Shown here: piece after piece, positions 49,442 through 59,734 of the stretch | How the letters are laid out: the number at the start of each line of letters is the position of its first letter | Numbering within the stretch: position 1 is the stretch's first letter | Assembly: GCA_009701575.1 (NCBI GenBank) | Contig: WLJX01000004.1 | Location: 1 to 64,000, forward strand | Direction of reading: 5' to 3' | DNA from: Actinomycetota bacterium | Lineage (GTDB): Bacteria > Actinomycetota > Actinomycetes > Nanopelagicales > Nanopelagicaceae | Length of the DNA: 64,000 nucleotides | Program-made: the position numbers and the translations under genes | The notes under the pieces: generated by a model | The model's database searches: none | Told to the model about the DNA's origin: nothing | The model's input: the letters and a program-made list of their open reading frames with translations, nothing else

Positions 49442-50884
49442 TTAGTATTGGCCCTTCAAGTAACCGGATAGACCATGTCTTCCACCCTCACGTCCCCAAC
49501 CGGATTCTTTATAACCTCCGAATGGGCTTGCTGGATCAAATTTATTAAAGGTATTTGCCCAAATTACGCCGGCACGTAACCGCTTTGCCGTCCAAAGAAT
49601 TCGAGAACCTTTATCGCTCCAAACACCGGCAGATAACCCGAAAGGCGTGTTATTCGCTTTATCAATTGCTTCTTGTGGAGTTCGGAATGTTAGGACAGAT
49701 AGAACTGGTCCAAAGATTTCTTCACGTGCGATTCGATGCGACTGTGATACTCCCGTAAAAATAGTTGGGGCATACCAGAAGCCTGATGATGGGAGAGTGC
49801 AGTTTGGACTCCATCGCATTGCACCTTCGATATCCCCAGAATCTGCGAGATCCTTAATACGACTAAGTTGAGCAGCGCTATTGATAGCACCTAGATCGGT
49901 ATTTTTATCCATTGGATTTCCGATCCGAATTAAATTCATCCGGTTCTTCAGCTTCTCTAAAACCTCATCTTGAACGTTCTCTTGAATTAATAACCTTGAG
50001 CCGGCACAACATACGTGACCTTGATTAAAGAAGATTCCGTTAACTATTCCCTCAACAGCTTCATCAATCGGAGCGTCCTCGAAGACAATATTTGCGCCTT
50101 TGCCACCGAGTTCTAGCGTTGCACTCTTCTTAGTTCCGGCAATCGCTTTTGCAATTGCTTTACCAACACCAGTCGATCCAGTAAATGCGACCTTATCTAC
50201 ATCGGGATGGTTCACTAAATGTGAACCGGTAGCGCCATCACCAGTAATAATATTTACAACGCCCGCTGGCAACCCAGCTTGTTGGCAAACTTCGGCAAAT
50301 AGGAGCGCAGTTAGTGGCGTAGTTTCTGCAGGTTTTAAGACAACAGTATTTCCAGTTGCAAGTGCTGGTGCAATTTTCCAGGCAAGCATTAGCATTGGGA
50401 AATTCCAAGGAATTATTTGTGCCGCAACTCCATATGGTTTCGGATTTGAACCATGACCGGCATATGAAAGTTTGTCGGCCCAACCGGCGTGATAGAAGAA
50501 GTGTGCAGCCGCGAGTGGAATATCAGTATCTCGGGTCTCACGAATTGGCTTTCCATTATCTAAAGTTTCAAGAACAGCGAATTCACGGCTTCTTTCCTGC
50601 AAGATCCTGGCAATTCTAAATAGATACTTTCCGCGCTCTTCTGGTGGCATCTTTGACCAGACCTTAGTAAAAGCGTTGCGTGCGGCAGTTACAGCAAGAT
50701 TTACATCAGCAAGTTCGGCATATGCAATTTTTGCTAGGACTTCTTCAGTTGCTGGATTAATAGTGGTGAAAACCTTGCCACCCTTTGGTGCTATGAATTT
50801 TCCATTAATGAACAAGCCATATTGGCTCTTAATGTCAACGAGCGCAGCAGATTCTGGTGCTGGGGCATATTCGAACTTATTCAT
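49442..50884 (-). CDS. Aldehyde dehydrogenase, NAD(P)-dependent
   Basis: 480 residues, complete. IIPWNFPMLMLAWKIAPAL, VAFTGSTGVGKAI, catalytic Glu in LELGGKGANIVFEDA and catalytic Cys in FNQGHVCCAGSRL; C-terminal NTFNKFDPASPFGGYKESGWGREGG. Following deoC, it may oxidize the acetaldehyde released from deoxyribose-5-phosphate. The next gene encodes a truncated ALDH partner. Confidence 0.93.
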   Translation of the reverse strand: MNKFEYAPAPESAALVDIKSQYGLFINGKFIAPKGGKVFTTINPATEEVLAKIAYAELADVNLAVTAARNAFTKVWSKMPPEERGKYLFRIARILQERSREFAVLETLDNGKPIRETRDTDIPLAAAHFFYHAGWADKLSYAGHGSNPKPYGVAAQIIPWNFPMLMLAWKIAPALATGNTVVLKPAETTPLTALLFAEVCQQAGLPAGVVNIITGDGATGSHLVNHPDVDKVAFTGSTGVGKAIAKAIAGTKKSATLELGGKGANIVFEDAPIDEAVEGIVNGIFFNQGHVCCAGSRLLIQENVQDEVLEKLKNRMNLIRIGNPMDKNTDLGAINSAAQLSRIKDLADSGDIEGAMRWSPNCTLPSSGFWYAPTIFTGVSQSHRIAREEIFGPVLSVLTFRTPQEAIDKANNTPFGLSAGVWSDKGSRILWTAKRLRAGVIWANTFNKFDPASPFGGYKESGWGREGGRHGLSGYLKGQY

Positions 50885-50900
50885 CTCTGATTCACTCTCT

Positions 50901-51848
50901 TTAATCTAGCGTCACATAGTTTGGACTAGCGTAATACCCATCACGCATCTTCATTCGCTGCATAAGCAGATCATTTAGAAGCGCACTTGCACCAATTCGA
51001 AATAGTGATGGATCAAGCCATTCTGGGCCTGCTATCTCGTTTACTAAAACAAGTTGTTTCATGGCATCTTTAGTATTTCGAATTCCGCCTGCGGGCTTAA
51101 CTCCGATTCGAACCCCAGTCATCTTATGAAAATCTCGGACTGCCTCGAGCATTACGTAGACGACAGGAGCGGTCGCAGCAGGCGAAACTTTTCCAGTACT
51201 TGTCTTAATAAAATCTCCACCAGCCAGCATTGCAAGATATGAGGCTTTGCGAACGTTATCTAAAGTAACAAGCTCGCCAGTTTCTAGAATAACTTTAAGG
51301 TGAACGTCTTTGCCGCAAATTTCTTTTATGGTCTTTATCTCATCAAAAACTAAACCAAGATTGCCGGCTAAGAAAGCGCCACGATCAATGACCATGTCAA
51401 TCTCACTCGCACCATTTGCGATTGCATCTTTAGTATCTTGAATCTTTACTTCCATACTCGCACGACCTGAAGGAAATGCAGTTGTTACAGCAGCAACAGG
51501 AATGTTTTTGCCCCCACCATTATCAAGCGCTTCTCTCGCAATTTTCACCATATCGTTGTAGACACAGATTGCTCCGACAGATGGAATTGATAAATCAGTT
51601 GGATCTGGATAAACACCCTTTGCGCAGAGCGCCTTAACTTTTCCTGGAGTATCTGCGCCTTCTAAAGTAGTTAAGTCCACCATTCGGATAGCAAGATCAA
51701 TTGCCCAATTCTTACTTGAGGTCTTGATGCTTCGGGTGGCTAACATTTCAACCCGGGCACTTGCTCCCACTGCATCAACAGGAGCCAGGGTCTTTAGGAA
51801 CTTCTTAAGCGAAGCTTCGCTGTTATCTGCGAGTAGCGTTGAATTCAC
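50901..51848 (-). CDS. deoC: Deoxyribose-phosphate aldolase
   Basis: Cleaves deoxyribose-5-phosphate to glyceraldehyde-3-phosphate and acetaldehyde in nucleoside salvage. 315 residues, slightly long for the family owing to about 50 extra N-terminal residues. VDLTTLEGADTPGKV, the Schiff-base Lys in DFIKTSTGK, and the proton-relay Lys in VKPAGGIR are present. GTG start lies exactly 6 nt after TAGATT on the reverse strand. The two ALDH genes follow, a grouping known from other actinobacteria. Confidence 0.95.
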   Translation of the reverse strand: MNSTLLADNSEASLKKFLKTLAPVDAVGASARVEMLATRSIKTSSKNWAIDLAIRMVDLTTLEGADTPGKVKALCAKGVYPDPTDLSIPSVGAICVYNDMVKIAREALDNGGGKNIPVAAVTTAFPSGRASMEVKIQDTKDAIANGASEIDMVIDRGAFLAGNLGLVFDEIKTIKEICGKDVHLKVILETGELVTLDNVRKASYLAMLAGGDFIKTSTGKVSPAATAPVVYVMLEAVRDFHKMTGVRIGVKPAGGIRNTKDAMKQLVLVNEIAGPEWLDPSLFRIGASALLNDLLMQRMKMRDGYYASPNYVTLD

Positions 51849-51854
51849 ACCGCA

Positions 51855-51860
51855 AATCTA
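51855..51860 (-). promoter_or_regulatory. Putative -10 (TAGATT) for leaderless deoC
   Basis: Reverse strand TAGATT, then TGCGGT, then the deoC GTG, in the 23-nt gap after accA3. It would make deoC and the ALDH pair a separate transcription unit. Confidence 0.45.
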
Positions 51861-51871
51861 GCACTTAAGAG

Positions 51872-53587
51872 TTAGTCCTCGATGAGACATAAGGTCGCAC
51901 CGCTAGCAACGGTTTGACCAACATTCACATGCAACTTAGAAATTGTTCCTGCCTTATGAGCAATTAGTGGCTGCTCCATCTTCATCGCTTCTAAAACAAC
52001 TATTAAATCGCCAACTTCAACTCGATCGCCATTGCCCTTAACAACTTTAACGACCGTTCCCTGCATCGGGCTTTCCAGAGAGTCTCCAGCAAGAGCGGTA
52101 ATTGCATTGCTCTTAACGCGATGTCGCTTCTGAATTGGTTCTGGGGTGTGGAGAAGGACTTCAAAGCGGTGGCCATCAACTTCAGCAATAATTTTCTGTG
52201 ATGCCGCCTTTGAATCAGCCGTTCCTTGCTTAAATGAAAATGGTGGAATCTCATTCTTAAACTCATTTTCAATATAACTTGTATATACCTTGAAATCTTT
52301 AGTGAAATTTGGATCTTCAACAATTGCACGGTGGAATGGAAGAGCTGTTGCTAGGCCACCGATATCAAATTCTCTAAGTGCGCGGCGGGCTCGATCAATT
52401 GCTTCTTCACGAGTCGAACCAGTGACGATCAACTTTGCAAGGAGTGAATCAAAGTGTGAACCAATTGTGTGGCCATGGTCGAAGCCAGCATCAATTCGAA
52501 CTCCCGGACCTGATGGAACTTCCCACTTAGTAATTGTTCCAAGTGATGGAAGAAATCCTTTTCCTGGATCTTCGCCATTGATTCTAAATTCAATACTGTG
52601 TCCACGAATTATGGGATCGACTGGATTAATAGTTTGACCATCAGCAATTCTAAATTGTTCACGAACTAGATCAAGGCCAGTGACTTCTTCGCTTACTGGG
52701 TGTTCAACTTGAAGTCTGGTATTAACTTCCAAGAACGAAATCGTGCCATCAGAACCAATTAAGAACTCGCAAGTACCGGCGCCTATATAGCCAGCCTCTT
52801 TCATGATCGCCTTACTTGATGAATAAAGTTGGTCAATCTGGGCCTGTGTTAAGAATGGTGCAGGAGCCTCTTCAACTAACTTCTGGTGGCGACGTTGCAA
52901 CGAACAATCACGAGTACTTACAACAATCGCATTTCCTTTAGCATCAATCAAAACTTGAGTTTCAACATGTCGTGGCTTATCTAGATAGCGCTCGACGAAA
53001 CATTCACCGCGGCCAAAACCGGTAATAGCTTCACGAACGGCTGATGCAAAGAGTTCTGGAATTTCCTCGATTGTGTGTGCAACTTTTAAGCCACGTCCAC
53101 CACCACCGTGTGCCGCCTTGATTGCAACCGGCAGGCCATGTTCTTTGGCAAATGCAACAATCTCTTCAGGTGTATCAACTGGGTCGGTGGTTCCTGCAAC
53201 TAATGGGGCGCCAACTTTGGCCGCAATCTTTCGGGCCGAAACTTTATCGCCAAGCAATCTAATTGCATTTGGTGGGGGTCCTATCCAAATTAAACCTGCT
53301 GCAATAACACGGTCAGCAAAATCTGCATTCTCTGAAAGAAATCCATATCCAGGATGAACGGCATCGGCTCCAGATTTCTTTGCAATCTCAATTATCTTAT
53401 TCTGATCTAAATAAGTTTCGGCTGCAGACAAGCCTTGTAGGGCATAGGCCTCATCAGCGGTTGCAACATGTAGTGATGTTCGATCTTCGTCAGAGTAAAT
53501 GGCGATTGATCTAATTCCATGGTCACGTGCAGCTCGAGCCACGCGTACTGCGATTTCACCACGGTTCGCGATTAGTACTGCTTTCAT
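51872..53587 (-). CDS. accA3: Acyl-CoA carboxylase alpha subunit (biotin carboxylase plus biotin carrier)
   Basis: 571 residues. Biotin carboxylase domain: [38 protein letters not shown]-grasp loop [49 protein letters not shown]. The C-terminal carrier domain has the biotinylated Lys in EAMKMEQPL. This fused alpha chain is the actinobacterial AccA3/PccA type used for acetyl- and propionyl-CoA. It overlaps maf by 4 nt (ATGA) and belongs with pccB and accE upstream. BirA, which attaches the biotin, is encoded divergently nearby. Confidence 0.96.
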   Translation of the reverse strand: MKAVLIANRGEIAVRVARAARDHGIRSIAIYSDEDRTSLHVATADEAYALQGLSAAETYLDQNKIIEIAKKSGADAVHPGYGFLSENADFADRVIAAGLIWIGPPPNAIRLLGDKVSARKIAAKVGAPLVAGTTDPVDTPEEIVAFAKEHGLPVAIKAAHGGGGRGLKVAHTIEEIPELFASAVREAITGFGRGECFVERYLDKPRHVETQVLIDAKGNAIVVSTRDCSLQRRHQKLVEEAPAPFLTQAQIDQLYSSSKAIMKEAGYIGAGTCEFLIGSDGTISFLEVNTRLQVEHPVSEEVTGLDLVREQFRIADGQTINPVDPIIRGHSIEFRINGEDPGKGFLPSLGTITKWEVPSGPGVRIDAGFDHGHTIGSHFDSLLAKLIVTGSTREEAIDRARRALREFDIGGLATALPFHRAIVEDPNFTKDFKVYTSYIENEFKNEIPPFSFKQGTADSKAASQKIIAEVDGHRFEVLLHTPEPIQKRHRVKSNAITALAGDSLESPMQGTVVKVVKGNGDRVEVGDLIVVLEAMKMEQPLIAHKAGTISKLHVNVGQTVASGATLCLIED

Positions 53588-54204
53588 GCGTTCACCGCCG
53601 AATTAGAAATTGCGCTCCAAGAGAGTCCAAGTGAATTAACGGCGCGCCTAAGCAGTGGAAGTGAGAGCCCAATGATTCCTGATGGATCTCCTTCAATTCT
53701 TGAAATAAATGGTGCACTCAATCCATCTAACGTGAAACCACCAGCAACATTTAGTGGCTCACCTGTCGCAACATAGCCCGCAATTTCAGCATCTGTCATG
53801 TCGGCGAAAAATACTTTTGAGGTTGAAACATCACTTATTTCAATACCTTGCTTTGTATCTATTATGCAATGTCCAGTGTGTAAGTAGCCAAAATTTCCAC
53901 GCAACTCTTTGCAGCGAGCAGTCGCTAGCTCCGGCGTCATCGGTTTTCCAAAAGACTTTCCATTGAATTCAAAGGTTGAATCGCAGCCAATAATCAAATG
54001 TTCATTGCCAACCAAGTTCTTGACTGTGTGCGCCTTCAGAATAGCTAGCGCGATAACCATTTCGCGTGGCGCCAACGCGGTTAGCTTTGGATCTTCTTCA
54101 TCAACACCGCTAATCATTACTTCCGCAGAAATCCCACTCGAGTCCAAGAGACGTTTGCGCGAAGGTGAAGCAGATGCCAAAACTACATTTCTAGATTCAG
54201 ACAT
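53584..54204 (-). CDS. maf: Maf-family nucleotide pyrophosphatase
   Basis: 206 residues. The substrate loop [19 protein letters not shown], the [15 protein letters not shown] core and [14 protein letters not shown] near the end are typical. Maf proteins hydrolyse non-canonical or modified NTPs. The first base of its ATG is the last base of the accE TGA (TGATG), so I set the start at 54204 rather than the track's GTG at 54222. Location inside the carboxylase operon is common in actinobacteria. Confidence 0.93.
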   Translation of the reverse strand: MSESRNVVLASASPSRKRLLDSSGISAEVMISGVDEEDPKLTALAPREMVIALAILKAHTVKNLVGNEHLIIGCDSTFEFNGKSFGKPMTPELATARCKELRGNFGYLHTGHCIIDTKQGIEISDVSTSKVFFADMTDAEIAGYVATGEPLNVAGGFTLDGLSAPFISRIEGDPSGIIGLSLPLLRRAVNSLGLSWSAISNSAVNA

Positions 54205-54371
54205 CAGAAACTCTGACCCCACTTACGTGGCAAGGGTTGGCGGATCTGAGATTTGCGCCAAAGATTTGCAGTTTCAACCTTCTTTACGACAGGTGTTGGT
54301 AGTGCTTTTTCTAGAGCAGCCAACTCTTTCTCAGTTGGGGTGCCATTTAAAATTGTGAATTTAGAGTTCAT
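54204..54371 (-). CDS. accE: Acyl-CoA carboxylase epsilon subunit (AccE-like), too short for the ORF track
   Basis: 55 residues read from the reverse strand: starts [20 protein letters not shown], ends RQPLPRKWGQSF. The layout of a short beta strand (FTILNGTP), an acidic EELAAL-like helix and a basic Trp-containing tail is that of actinobacterial AccE/PccE proteins, which stabilize the carboxylase alpha-beta complex. It overlaps pccB and maf by one base each (TGATG at both ends), so it fills the gap exactly. Function inferred from size, pattern and synteny. Confidence 0.85.
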   Translation of the reverse strand: MNSKFTILNGTPTEKELAALEKALPTPVVKKVETANLWRKSQIRQPLPRKWGQSF

Positions 54372-55942
54372 CAGAGCGGAATATTTCCATGCTTGCGTGG
54401 TGGTAGTGCAACACGCTTATTGCGAAGTGCATTTAGCGCCTTAACTATTTGATGGCGAGTTTCTTGTGGTTCGATAACAGCATCTATGAAGCCACGATCA
54501 GCGGCAATATATGGATTTAGCAAGGTCTCTTCATAATCTTCAATTAACTCTTTACGTCTATCATCAACATCTTTCGCATCCGCTAACTCTTTGCGATGCA
54601 GAATATTTACGGCACCTTGGGCTCCCATAACTGCAATTTGCGCAGTTGGCCAAGCAAGGTTTACATCAGCACCAAGGTGTTTTGAACCCATAACAATGTA
54701 TGCACCACCATATGCCTTACGAGTGATAACAGTTATCAATGGCACTGTTGCTTCACCATATGCATAAAGCAATTTAGCTCCGCGGCGAATGATGCCGTTC
54801 CACTCTTGTTCGGTACCAGGTAGGAATCCTGGAACATCAACCAAAGTTATTACTGGAATACCAAAAGCATCACAAGTGCGTACAAAACGTGCAGCCTTCT
54901 CACTTGCTGCAATATCTAGCGTTCCAGCTAGCGCTTGTGGTTGGTTCGCAACAATTCCAACTGAACGACCTTCAATTCGCCCAAAGCCAACCAAGATATT
55001 AGGTGCAAAGAGCGTATGAACTTCTAAGAAATCTGCTTCATCCAAGATTGCTTCAACAAGAACTTTCATGTCATATGGCTTATTTGGATTATCTGGAATT
55101 AACGAATCAAGCGCACGATCTGACGGTGCGATATCGCTACTTTCAGTCGCAGCAAGAACAGGGGGCTCATCCATATTATTACTTGGTAAATATGAGAGCA
55201 AAGCTTTTACATAATCAAGGGCGTCATCTTCGCTGTCAGCGAGGTAATGTGAATTTCCAGTCTTGGTGTTGTGAGTCCGAGCGCCACCAAGTTCTTCCAT
55301 GCCAACTTCTTCACCAGTAACAGCCTTGATTACATCTGGACCAGTAATAAACATTTGCGAAGTCTCATTAACCATAATCACAAAGTCAGTGATTGCAGGT
55401 GAATAAACTGCGCCACCAGCAGTTGGACCAAGGATCAAAGAGATTTGAGGAATAACGCCTGATGCTCGAACATTTCGTTTAAAAATTTCACCATATTGGC
55501 TAAGTGATGCAACGCCTTCTTGGATACGAGCGCCACCTGAATCATTAATTCCAACGATTGGGATTCCGCTCTTAAGTGCGAACTCCATAACTTTTACAAT
55601 TTTCTCTCCGAATACTTCGCCCAAGCTTCCACCATAAGTTAAGAAATCTTGAGAATAGATAGCGATTGCGCGGCCATCAACTGTTGCATGCCCGGTTATG
55701 ACGCCATCGCCGTATACGCGATTCTTATCCATTCCGAAATTCGAAGAGCGATGTCTAGAGAAGGCATCCATCTCGACGAAAGAGCCTGCATCTACAAGAC
55801 GGGCAATTCGTTCGCGCGCAGTTAACTTTCCTTGCGCATGGCGCTTCTCGATTGCTTCTGGCGTACCGTTCGTTTCAGCTTGCAAACGACGTCTGCGAAG
55901 ATCAGCAATCTTTCCGGCTGTTGTGCGAATATCATCAGTCAC
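54371..55942 (-). CDS. pccB: Acyl-CoA (propionyl/acetyl-CoA) carboxylase beta subunit
   Basis: 523 residues. Carboxyltransferase with both crotonase-like halves: [18 protein letters not shown], the oxyanion GGs in [15 protein letters not shown] and [14 protein letters not shown], then [27 protein letters not shown] and [19 protein letters not shown]. Transfers carboxyl from biotin to acetyl- or propionyl-CoA for fatty-acid synthesis. GTG start, exactly 6 nt after TAACCT. Heads the operon pccB-accE-maf-accA3. Confidence 0.96.
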   Translation of the reverse strand: MTDDIRTTAGKIADLRRRRLQAETNGTPEAIEKRHAQGKLTARERIARLVDAGSFVEMDAFSRHRSSNFGMDKNRVYGDGVITGHATVDGRAIAIYSQDFLTYGGSLGEVFGEKIVKVMEFALKSGIPIVGINDSGGARIQEGVASLSQYGEIFKRNVRASGVIPQISLILGPTAGGAVYSPAITDFVIMVNETSQMFITGPDVIKAVTGEEVGMEELGGARTHNTKTGNSHYLADSEDDALDYVKALLSYLPSNNMDEPPVLAATESSDIAPSDRALDSLIPDNPNKPYDMKVLVEAILDEADFLEVHTLFAPNILVGFGRIEGRSVGIVANQPQALAGTLDIAASEKAARFVRTCDAFGIPVITLVDVPGFLPGTEQEWNGIIRRGAKLLYAYGEATVPLITVITRKAYGGAYIVMGSKHLGADVNLAWPTAQIAVMGAQGAVNILHRKELADAKDVDDRRKELIEDYEETLLNPYIAADRGFIDAVIEPQETRHQIVKALNALRNKRVALPPRKHGNIPL

Positions 55943-55948
55943 GGTCGT

Positions 55949-55954
55949 AGGTTA
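55949..55954 (-). promoter_or_regulatory. Putative -10 (TAACCT) for leaderless pccB
   Basis: Reverse strand TAACCT, then ACGACC, then GTG. This is the only promoter candidate seen for the carboxylase operon; it is divergent from birA. Confidence 0.5.
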
Positions 55955-56017
55955 CTAGTTCCAGCAGATATTTCCTACAAATGTAAATGAAACGAGTCAT
56001 GAAGTGATGCCAGAGTT

Positions 56018-56776
56018 ATGCGAGAGTTAATGAACGCCGATGCAATTGCAGGCGCGTTAGCGAGCGGCTACTGGCGAGTATCGGTGATTGATGAGATTGA
56101 TTCAACACAAAATTATTTACGCATCAGTAATCCAAAACCAGGAGAGTTAATTACTGCCGAGTATCAATCTGCAGGTCGTGGTCGATTAGATCGAAAATTT
56201 ATCGCCACAAAATCAAGTGCACTTTTATTTTCTTTCTACATCGAACCAACAATTGCGATTAATAATCTCGGTTACCTATCACTTCTAGTTGGCGCAAGTA
56301 TTACCAATACTCTAAATAAAATAACTAATTCTAAAAATTTTAAATGTAAATGGCCAAATGACATTATCTTTGGCGATCGGAAGATTGCCGGTTTACTTGC
56401 TGAGAAGTTTGGTTCTGGTGTAATTGTTGGTGTTGGTATAAATGTATCGACCTCGGAAGAGCAACTGCCAGTTCCACATGCTTCATCTATTTTTCTTGCA
56501 ACTGGGACTGGTTTGGATAGAAATGTATTGCTGGTTCAAATTTTAAAAGATTTAGAGAGTGCGCTCAAAGATTGGGAGAGTGGTGCGGATTTGACTCCAG
56601 CTTATCGAAAGCTAAGTGCAACTCTTGGAAGAGTAGTTAGGGTCGAGCTTCCTGGAGGCTCGATGGTTGAGGCAATAGCCCTAGATATAGATTCCACTGG
56701 CGCGCTTCATCTAGATAATGGCCAGGTCATCACAGTTGGAGATGTAATACATCTGGACAGTAAACTTTCCGAGTGA
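56018..56776 (+). CDS. birA: Biotin-[acetyl-CoA-carboxylase] ligase
   Basis: Attaches biotin to the AccA3 carrier Lys. 252 residues, without the N-terminal DNA-binding domain of E. coli BirA, so a ligase only. VIDEIDSTQNYLR, the biotinyl-AMP loop AGRGRLDRKF, KWPNDIIFGDRKIAGLLAE and GVGINVS are present. A small C-terminal SH3-like domain follows. Divergent from the carboxylase operon it serves. Overlaps purK by 4 nt (GTGA). Confidence 0.95.
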   Translation: MRELMNADAIAGALASGYWRVSVIDEIDSTQNYLRISNPKPGELITAEYQSAGRGRLDRKFIATKSSALLFSFYIEPTIAINNLGYLSLLVGASITNTLNKITNSKNFKCKWPNDIIFGDRKIAGLLAEKFGSGVIVGVGINVSTSEEQLPVPHASSIFLATGTGLDRNVLLVQILKDLESALKDWESGADLTPAYRKLSATLGRVVRVELPGGSMVEAIALDIDSTGALHLDNGQVITVGDVIHLDSKLSE

Positions 56777-57885
56777 GCTTTCCTAGAGTCGGTGTAATCG
56801 GTGCCGGCCAACTAGCCCGAATGATGGCAGTACCAGCAAATGATTTAGGAATAGATTTCAAAGTATTCGCTGCGATTCCAAATGATTCTGCGGCTCAAGT
56901 AACCCACTTCGTCTTAGGTGATTACACCGATGTGAATTCAGTTCTAGCATTTGCGAAGAATTGTGATGTTCTAACCTTCGAGCATGAACTTGTCCCACAA
57001 AGTGTGATTAAAGCAGTTGAAGCTGCTGGGATAAAGGTTTACCCAAAATCTGAATCATTTACTTTTTCGCAAGATAAGTTAGAGATGCGTAAGAAGGTTA
57101 CTGAATTAGGTCTGCCAAACCCTAATTGGCAGAAATATCAGGGTGGCAAATCAGAGATTAACTTTCCATTAATTGCAAAGCTTCCTGCCGGAGGATATGA
57201 CGGTCGTGGCGTTTATGTGATCAATAGTGAAGAAGAGCTAATAGAACTGCATAAAAAAATGGGAACCCTTCTCCTCGAGGAAAAACTTAACTTCGATTAC
57301 GAGATTTCAGTTATGGTTGCAAGATCACCACACAATCAAGCAGCAACCTGGCCTGCAACACTTACGGTTCAGAGCAATGGAATTTGCACTTCAACCATCA
57401 CACCTGTTCCTGATATTTCAGAAGCGCTGAGTGAAAAGACGCAGGTAGCCGCTTTAGAGATTGCAGCAGGAATTTCGTTAGTCGGAGTAATGGCTGTTGA
57501 GATGTTTATTATTGGTGAAAATTTTTATATAAATGAACTTGCACTACGCCCACATAACTCAGGTCATTGGAGTATTGAAGGTTCACTTACAAGTCAGTTC
57601 GAACAACATCTACGTGCAATCTTGGATTTGCCACTTGGCGATACTGCAATGCGAAATAAATTTGCTGTAATGGGAAATGTGTTGGGCGGCCCAAAGAGCG
57701 ATATGTATCGTCCTTATTTACATCTGATGGCTCGCACACCAGGACTCAAATTCCATCAATATGGCAAGGAAGTTAAGCCTGGTCGAAAGATTGGCCATGT
57801 AACTATGTGCGGTGAAAATCTTCTACAATTGCGAGAAGAAGTCGCCCATGCAGTTGACTACATGAATGGAGTAATTGATGAGTGA
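56773..57885 (+). CDS. purK: N5-carboxyaminoimidazole ribonucleotide synthase
   Basis: Carboxylates AIR with ATP and bicarbonate. 370 residues, ATP-grasp. [46 protein letters not shown] and [17 protein letters not shown] are family landmarks. GTG start overlapping birA; 8-nt overlap with purE (ATGAGTGA). Confidence 0.96.
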   Translation: MSFPRVGVIGAGQLARMMAVPANDLGIDFKVFAAIPNDSAAQVTHFVLGDYTDVNSVLAFAKNCDVLTFEHELVPQSVIKAVEAAGIKVYPKSESFTFSQDKLEMRKKVTELGLPNPNWQKYQGGKSEINFPLIAKLPAGGYDGRGVYVINSEEELIELHKKMGTLLLEEKLNFDYEISVMVARSPHNQAATWPATLTVQSNGICTSTITPVPDISEALSEKTQVAALEIAAGISLVGVMAVEMFIIGENFYINELALRPHNSGHWSIEGSLTSQFEQHLRAILDLPLGDTAMRNKFAVMGNVLGGPKSDMYRPYLHLMARTPGLKFHQYGKEVKPGRKIGHVTMCGENLLQLREEVAHAVDYMNGVIDE

Positions 57886-58384
57886 TGTAGCGATAATCAT
57901 GGGATCTGATTCTGATTGGCCAGTAATGGAAGATGCAGCGAAGGTTTTGGATTCGCTTGGAATTACATATTCCGCAGATGTGGTTTCCGCACATCGCATG
58001 CCACTTGAAATGGTTGAGTTTGCCCAGAGCGCTAAGGCTAAGGGTTACAAAGTAATAATTGCAGGTGCCGGTGGCGCTGCACATTTACCTGGGATGGTTG
58101 CGTCACTTACCGCACTTCCAGTTATCGGAGTCCCAGTTCCACTTAAGAATTTAGATGGAATGGATTCACTGCTCTCGATTGTTCAGATGCCGGCCGGAGT
58201 CCCAGTTGCAACTGTTGGTGTTGGAAATGCCAAGAATGCTGCTCTGCTTGCTGCACGAATTCTTGGGATCAGCGATGAAGAAGTATCGAAGAAGGTAAGC
58301 GTTGAACTTGCCAAGATAAATGTTGAAGCAAAAGAGAAAGGCGCAAATCTAACCTCGCGCCGAAATCAAAAAACTGGCTTTTAA
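57878..58384 (+). CDS. purE: N5-carboxyaminoimidazole ribonucleotide mutase
   Basis: 168 residues. Phosphate-binding [15 protein letters not shown], catalytic [26 protein letters not shown], and [20 protein letters not shown] are all present. Product of PurK is its substrate. I use the ATG at 57878; the track starts one codon earlier at a TTG. It ends by sharing TTAA with the convergent udg stop. Confidence 0.97.
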   Translation: MSDVAIIMGSDSDWPVMEDAAKVLDSLGITYSADVVSAHRMPLEMVEFAQSAKAKGYKVIIAGAGGAAHLPGMVASLTALPVIGVPVPLKNLDGMDSLLSIVQMPAGVPVATVGVGNAKNAALLAARILGISDEEVSKKVSVELAKINVEAKEKGANLTSRRNQKTGF

Positions 58385-59694
58385 ACTTCGCTTCGCCCAA
58401 GTGCTCTAAATTTCCAACCTGCTGCAATCCAAGCATCACGATCTAAAGCATTTCGGCCATCAATAATTATTGGGTTTGCAACAAGTGATTTCATCTTTAC
58501 TGGATCAAGTTCTCGATAAACCTTCCACTCAGTTAAGTGCAGAACTAAATCAGCACCATTAAGCGCCGCTTCAATACTTTCCGAGTAATTAAGAGTTGGA
58601 AAACGTTTTCTTGCTGGTTCGATTGCCTTTGGATCATGAATAGTTACGGTGGCACCAGCAGCTGCAATTTGTACGGCGATATCGAGTGCAGGGGAGTCGC
58701 GAACATCATCGCTATCAGGTTTAAATGCTGCACCTAGAACTGCAATCTTCTTGCCGCTCAAGTTTTCTGCTAAATCTTTTCGAACTAATTCAATTACTCG
58801 TTGACGGGCGCGCAGGTTTATCGAATCAATTTCGCGTAAAAATTCAAGTGCTTGATCTGCACCAAGTTCGCCAGCTCGCGCCATAAATGCGCGAATATCT
58901 TTCGGCAGACAGCCGCCACCAAAACCAATACCTGCTTGCAAGAATCGACTTCCAATTCTTGGGTCATATCCAATTGCCTTAGCAAGAACAGTTACATCGC
59001 CGCCCGCAGCTTCACAAACTTCAGCCATGGCATTGATAAATGAAATCTTCGTTGCAAGGAATGAATTTGCTGCAACCTTAACAAGTTCGGCGGTCGGTAA
59101 ATCGGCGCGAACCCAAGGGGTATTTGCCTCGAGATTTACTTGATAAATTTCTTTTAACTTTGCTTCAGCGGCATCGTTTGTTACACCAACAACTAATCGA
59201 TTTGGGCGCAAGGTATCTTCAACAGCGAAGCCTTCACGTAAGAACTCTGGGTTCCATGCTAAATCAACTTTAGGATTTACTTTCAACAATCTCTCACGCA
59301 GTCTTGCGGCAGTTCCAACTGGAACCGTAGATTTACCAACTACAAGTGAACCAGGCTTACAATTTGGTGCGATTGCATCTAGGGCAGCATTTACAAATTT
59401 AAGATCGGCCGCGAGTGAATTCTCGCTTTGTGGGGTTCCAACACAAATAAAATGAACATCGGCTTCGGCAATTGCGCTGAAATCGGAACTGAAAGTTAGC
59501 CGCCCAGATGCGATCTCTTGCTGCAGTAACTCTTCCAGCCCCGGTTCATAGAATGGAACTTTTCCGGATGATAAAAGTGCAATTTTGGCGGCATCAACAT
59601 CTACGCCAATTACTTCAAATCCAAGTGTGGACATACAGGCTGCGTGGGTCACACCCAAATATCCAGTACCAATTACGGAAACTCTAAGCTTCAT
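58381..59694 (-). CDS. udg: UDP-glucose 6-dehydrogenase
   Basis: 437 residues. NAD-binding [46 protein letters not shown], catalytic Cys in [14 protein letters not shown], and [15 protein letters not shown]. Produces UDP-glucuronate for surface polysaccharides, fitting the divergent glycosyltransferase gene. TAGTAT lies 7 nt before its ATG on the reverse strand. Confidence 0.95.
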   Translation of the reverse strand: MKLRVSVIGTGYLGVTHAACMSTLGFEVIGVDVDAAKIALLSSGKVPFYEPGLEELLQQEIASGRLTFSSDFSAIAEADVHFICVGTPQSENSLAADLKFVNAALDAIAPNCKPGSLVVGKSTVPVGTAARLRERLLKVNPKVDLAWNPEFLREGFAVEDTLRPNRLVVGVTNDAAEAKLKEIYQVNLEANTPWVRADLPTAELVKVAANSFLATKISFINAMAEVCEAAGGDVTVLAKAIGYDPRIGSRFLQAGIGFGGGCLPKDIRAFMARAGELGADQALEFLREIDSINLRARQRVIELVRKDLAENLSGKKIAVLGAAFKPDSDDVRDSPALDIAVQIAAAGATVTIHDPKAIEPARKRFPTLNYSESIEAALNGADLVLHLTEWKVYRELDPVKMKSLVANPIIIDGRNALDRDAWIAAGWKFRALGRSEV

Positions 59695-59701
59695 TTGCCC
59701 G

Positions 59702-59707
59702 ATACTA
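59702..59707 (-). promoter_or_regulatory. Putative -10 (TAGTAT) for leaderless udg
   Basis: Reverse strand TAGTAT, 7 nt, ATG. The divergent glycosyltransferase gene shows TACCGT (59722-59727), 7 nt, ATG on the forward strand, so the two may share a 40-nt promoter region. Confidence 0.4.
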
Positions 59708-59734
59708 GTGCGAGGTAACGCTACCGTTGGAGAT

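Noticed and set aside
53909-54358. 149-aa forward ORF across maf and the gap before pccB
   Set aside because: Antisense to maf and to the accE microgene, which explain the region on the reverse strand.
59585-59734. N-terminal extension of the glycosyltransferase
   Set aside because: Overlaps the udg coding start on the other strand; the GT-A fold begins right after the ATG at 59735.
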